Assembly (NCBI GenBank): GCA_944354535.1
Contig: CALVPY010000018.1
Coordinates: 1-47,303 of the forward strand
DNA length: 47,303 nt
DNA from: an uncultured Clostridia bacterium
GTDB taxonomy: Bacteria > Bacillota > Clostridia > Christensenellales > Borkfalkiaceae
Direction of reading: 5' to 3'
The notes below the pieces were generated by a model that ran no database searches, was not told where the DNA came from, and saw only the letters and a list, made by a program, of their open reading frames with translations. Both the position numbers and the translations under genes were made by a program. Positions 45,029 to 47,303 of this stretch are shown here, one piece after another (positions within the stretch are counted from its first letter, which is position 1; every line of letters starts with the position of its first letter).

Positions 45029-45560
45029 CAATATCCTTCTTTTTGCCTCCCGGGATGAGGTCGATCAGGAGCCACACGCCGACGGCCGCAATGAGCAGCA
45101 CGCAGATGCCCGCAGGGGAGCGGAAAAATGCGGCGACCTTCCCGAAGCCGTGCCATACGGCAAAGACCTTCCCCACCACCTGTTCGGGAGAGACGGGGTC
45201 GATGTCGGCATCCTGATTGTTGACGCCTTTTGTAATATAATTTCCGTTTTCGTCGATTTCTATGATCTGATGCGTAACGGCGATCGTCTCGCCGTACGAG
45301 CCCGTCGTCTGATACATGACGATATCGCCCACGGCGTAGCTGTCCTGCGCACGGGTAAAGACGAAGTCATCCTCGTTGATGAGCGGCTGCATACTGCCCG
45401 TTTCCACATTTGCCGAGGCAAGCCCGAACACGGTGGGCGTCGGGTCATGGAACGCATAGCGCCGGATGAGCAGATAGACGTTGACGACGACGAGGATGCC
45501 CACGAGCACCATGATCGCGATGCGCAGCACCTTCGCCGCAATGTACAGAGTTTTCTTCAT
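45000..45560 (-). CDS. sipW: SipW-type signal peptidase I
   Basis: This 186-residue membrane protease has a helix at about 10-32, the catalytic Ser56 in ETGSMQP, and His97 (THQII) and Asp117 or Asp119 in place of the Ser-Lys dyad, as in the ER-type SipW branch. It ends with another helix (about 153-170) and a charged tail. SipW enzymes process TasA-like proteins that form extracellular fibres. It lies between two candidate substrate genes. The upstream ribosome site is weak (GGATC), and 320 bases of repeats separate it from the gene before it. Confidence 0.9.
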   Translation of the reverse strand: MKKTLYIAAKVLRIAIMVLVGILVVVNVYLLIRRYAFHDPTPTVFGLASANVETGSMQPLINEDDFVFTRAQDSYAVGDIVMYQTTGSYGETIAVTHQIIEIDENGNYITKGVNNQDADIDPVSPEQVVGKVFAVWHGFGKVAAFFRSPAGICVLLIAAVGVWLLIDLIPGGKKKDIDEQEAGENN

Positions 45561-45594
45561 ATTGGATCCATTTTGTTGAGAATGCCCGCAAACT

Positions 45595-45850
45595 GCCGAA
45601 CCCTTCCCATTTCAGGCGCCCTCAGGAGGGAGGCTATCCTCATTTTCGGCTCCTCCTCGGGGGAGCTGGCAAGGCATTCGGCGTTTTGCCGATGCCTTGA
45701 CTGAGGGAGTTGCTTCTCTACTCCTTCCGTCGCGGCATCGCCTGCGGCGAATACCGCGCCACCTCCCTCAAGAGGGAGGCTATCCTCACTTTTGGCGCCC
45801 TCACCGAGGGAGCTGTCACCGAAGGTGACTGAGGGAGTTACCTCATTTCA
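45595..45850. repeat. palindromic repeats between sipW and the upstream gene
   Basis: This gap holds a GAGGGAG...CTGAGGGAG repeat with a GGCATTCGGC/GCCGATGCC hairpin (about 45662-45719), the core also found in the 37.6-kb island (45720-45780), and a GAGGGAGCTGTCACCGAAGG repeat (45806-45839). The same units are found in frame inside the coding sequence at 46860-47303. No promoter is obvious. Confidence 0.8.
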
Positions 45851-45880
45851 GGCGCGTGCCGGAAGCTTACGGATGTCCTT

Positions 45881-47303
45881 TCAGGAGGCGGAAGCAGCGA
45901 CTTCACCGATGAGCTCGATATTCATCTGATACTCGCCGCCCTGTTGGGTGAAATTGGTATCCTTCTCATCGTCGTCCACCCACTTCCAATAGAGGGTGAA
46001 TTCCGCCGTCTTGCCGGGCTTCAGCGAGATACTGCCGAGCTCAAAGTCTTCGTGATCGGTATATTCTTCGGGGGTGAGGTATTCGCCGTCCATCGTCAGC
46101 ATATAGCGCATCTCGATGTCCGCATCGTTGTCCTCGAGAAAGGCAAAAGAACAGACGACGGGCATTTCGACAAAGTTGCTGGCGGTGAAGGTAAAGACCC
46201 CCATATCGCCGGGATAGACGTAATCCAACGCCTCGCCGTCACCGTCCACGAAGTGTACGGGATTTTCGATGATAAAACTCCATTTGCCGTTTTCGGCGCT
46301 GTCCTCGACAAAGGAATAGTTATCGGGAAGGTCCAGCCCGACCCGCTCCGCAAAGGGAGAGAAGCGCAGGGTAAGACCCGCCGAAAGCAGCCAGAGGAAG
46401 ATGAAGGCAAAGAGAAAGAAGAAGATCGGCAGCCGCGCGAAGAAGGGGCGCAGGCTCGCGATATATTCGGAAGAGAGCGTCCGGACATTGCGGTGTTTGT
46501 CGAGATACCCCACGCGCTCGCCGCCGAGTTCCAGAAAGACGCCGTCCTTTTCCCGAACGAACGTACCGCGGAGATTGCCGTCGCGGTCGAACCACGCATG
46601 GCGGCGCACGCTGCCCGCATGGTTGCCGTAGCGATCGACGGCATCGGTGCGCTTAGGAGCCCTGCCCATGTGGGGCGGATCCGCTCTCCGCCGCCGCTCG
46701 CAGGCAAGACGCCGCTTTTCACGGCGCTTTTCGAGGCGCGCCGCCTCCTTTTCCGTTCGCCTCCGACGCTTCGCCTCTGCTTTGGCGATGCGCCTTTGAC
46801 GCCTTGCATCCCGCCGCGCCCTGCGGTTTTTGGGCGCCTTGCTCGGAGGAGTTTCCTCATTTGAGGCGCCCTCGGGAGGGAGGCTGTTTGGGGATTCCTC
46901 ATTTGAGGCGCCCTCACCGAGGGAGCTGTCACCGAAGGTGACTGAGGGAGTTTCCTTATTTTTAGGCTCCTCCTCGGGAGGAAGGCTATCCTCATTTTTG
47001 GCGCCCTCACCGAGGGAGCTGGCAAGGCATTCGGCGTTTTGCCGATGCCTTGACTGAGGGAGTTGCTTCTCTACTCCTTCCGTCGCGGCATCGCCTGCGG
47101 CGAATCCCGCGCCACCTCCCTCAAGAGGGAGGCTGTTTGGGAGTTCCTCACTTGAGGCGCCCTCGGGAGGGAGGCTATCCTCACTTTTGGCGCCCTCACC
47201 GAGGGAGCTGTCAAGGCATTCGGTGCTTTGCCGATGCCTTGACTGAGGGAGTTGCTTCTCTACTCCTTCCGTCGCGGCATCGCCTGCGGCGAATCCCGCG
47301 CCA
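45881..47303 (-). CDS. TasA-like membrane-anchored protein with repeat-derived N-terminus (5' end outside the window)
   Basis: The frame is open from the window edge to the stop at 45881, giving 473 visible residues. Residues 1-152 are encoded by the palindromic repeats, with units such as LPQSRHRQNAECL and SSLGEGAKNEDSLPPE. About 153-207 is an Arg/Lys/Glu-rich likely coil (KNRRARRDARRQRR). A membrane helix is at about 285-308 (PIFFFLFAFIFLWLLSAGL) and a C-terminal beta domain ends with LKPGKTAEFTLYWKWVDDDE, like camelysin/TasA relatives. No ATG, GTG or TTG occurs in frame before 46669; starting at that ATG leaves only a weak, distant ribosome site. It precedes sipW and is a likely partner or substrate. 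Confidence 0.65.
   Translation of the reverse strand, partial: GAGFAAGDAATEGVEKQLPQSRHRQSTECLDSSLGEGAKSEDSLPPEGASSEELPNSLPLEGGGAGFAAGDAATEGVEKQLPQSRHRQNAECLASSLGEGAKNEDSLPPEEEPKNKETPSVTFGDSSLGEGASNEESPNSLPPEGASNEETPPSKAPKNRRARRDARRQRRIAKAEAKRRRRTEKEAARLEKRREKRRLACERRRRADPPHMGRAPKRTDAVDRYGNHAGSVRRHAWFDRDGNLRGTFVREKDGVFLELGGERVGYLDKHRNVRTLSSEYIASLRPFFARLPIFFFLFAFIFLWLLSAGLTLRFSPFAERVGLDLPDNYSFVEDSAENGKWSFIIENPVHFVDGDGEALDYVYPGDMGVFTFTASNFVEMPVVCSFAFLEDNDADIEMRYMLTMDGEYLTPEEYTDHEDFELGSISLKPGKTAEFTLYWKWVDDDEKDTNFTQQGGEYQMNIELIGEVAASAS
46860..47303. repeat. repeat block inside the coding sequence
   Basis: Two copies of a larger unit lie 189 bases apart (cores 47073-47133 and 47262-47303, the second cut by the window edge), so the step is 63 codons and keeps frame. 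A GAGGGAGCTGTCACCGAAGG unit lies at 46919-46952. All are also found as non-coding DNA at 45595-45850. Confidence 0.85.

Noticed and set aside
46096-47025. Alternative 309-codon frame over the repeat block
   Set aside because: Its protein is Arg/Ser/Pro-rich without family features, and it overlaps the TasA-like domain in the wrong frame.

Overview
The window is a GC-rich (about 60%) chromosomal segment of a Gram-positive, spore-forming-lineage bacterium of the class Clostridia. Evidence for this is an intact sporulation sigma factor (sigK), a tRNA-Trp T-box leader, type III glutamine synthetase, RqcP, many consensus sigma-A promoters (TTGACA-17-TATAAT type) with strong AGGAGG ribosome sites, and a SipW/TasA-type surface cluster. 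A Christensenellales/Borkfalkiaceae-like host is possible, but that placement is a guess; the genus cannot be read from the sequence alone.

Layout. 1-2252: the first 750 codons of rpoB on the minus strand, with its own consensus promoter. 2589-5558: rqcP, ispDF and radA on the plus strand, with an 86-bp duplication behind ispDF. 5658-11333: a minus-strand run dut, trmB, iron-type alcohol dehydrogenase, glycosyltransferase, ABC ATPase and ABC permease, many with overlapping ends. 11398-15594: glutamine synthetase III and a GH51 arabinofuranosidase, each with its own promoter. 15743-19464: a phosphate-type operon (Na/Pi cotransporter, response regulator, histidine kinase) behind an array of Pho-box-like half-sites. 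19691-21748: a metal P-type ATPase under an ArsR/SmtB-type operator. 21842-24637: feoA, a divergent feoB and an RluA-type pseudouridine synthase. 24759-31957: DUF378 protein, an anchored surface protein of unknown role, a second RluA enzyme, an apparently leaderless methyltransferase, sigK and aspS. 32376-33743: a stand-alone TrpB2 under a tRNA-Trp T-box. 34217-37561 (plus): a MATE exporter, then an alcohol dehydrogenase and TetR regulator with two matching palindromic operators. 37562-38573: about 1 kb of repeats and tRNA fragments next to tRNA-Ser(CGA). 38812-47303: a surface-export cluster (minus) with a SipW-type signal peptidase, two TasA/camelysin-like exported or anchored proteins and a 1522-residue beta-helix protein.

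The least ordinary part is the right-hand 10 kb. The SipW cluster could form an exported fibre or surface matrix. The gene at its upstream end appears to be assembled from the same palindromic repeats that occur as non-coding DNA elsewhere in the window: those repeats stay in frame with no stop for about 150 codons up to the window edge, then lead into an Arg/Lys-rich segment, a membrane segment and a TasA-like domain. Other points worth checking are a FeoB without the NxxD guanine-recognition motif, a TrmB without the DPWPK-type motif, face-to-face rpoB/rqcP promoters with overlapping leaders, a hairpin-flanked element inserted exactly at the trpB stop, and several copies of the tRNA-Ser 3' end.
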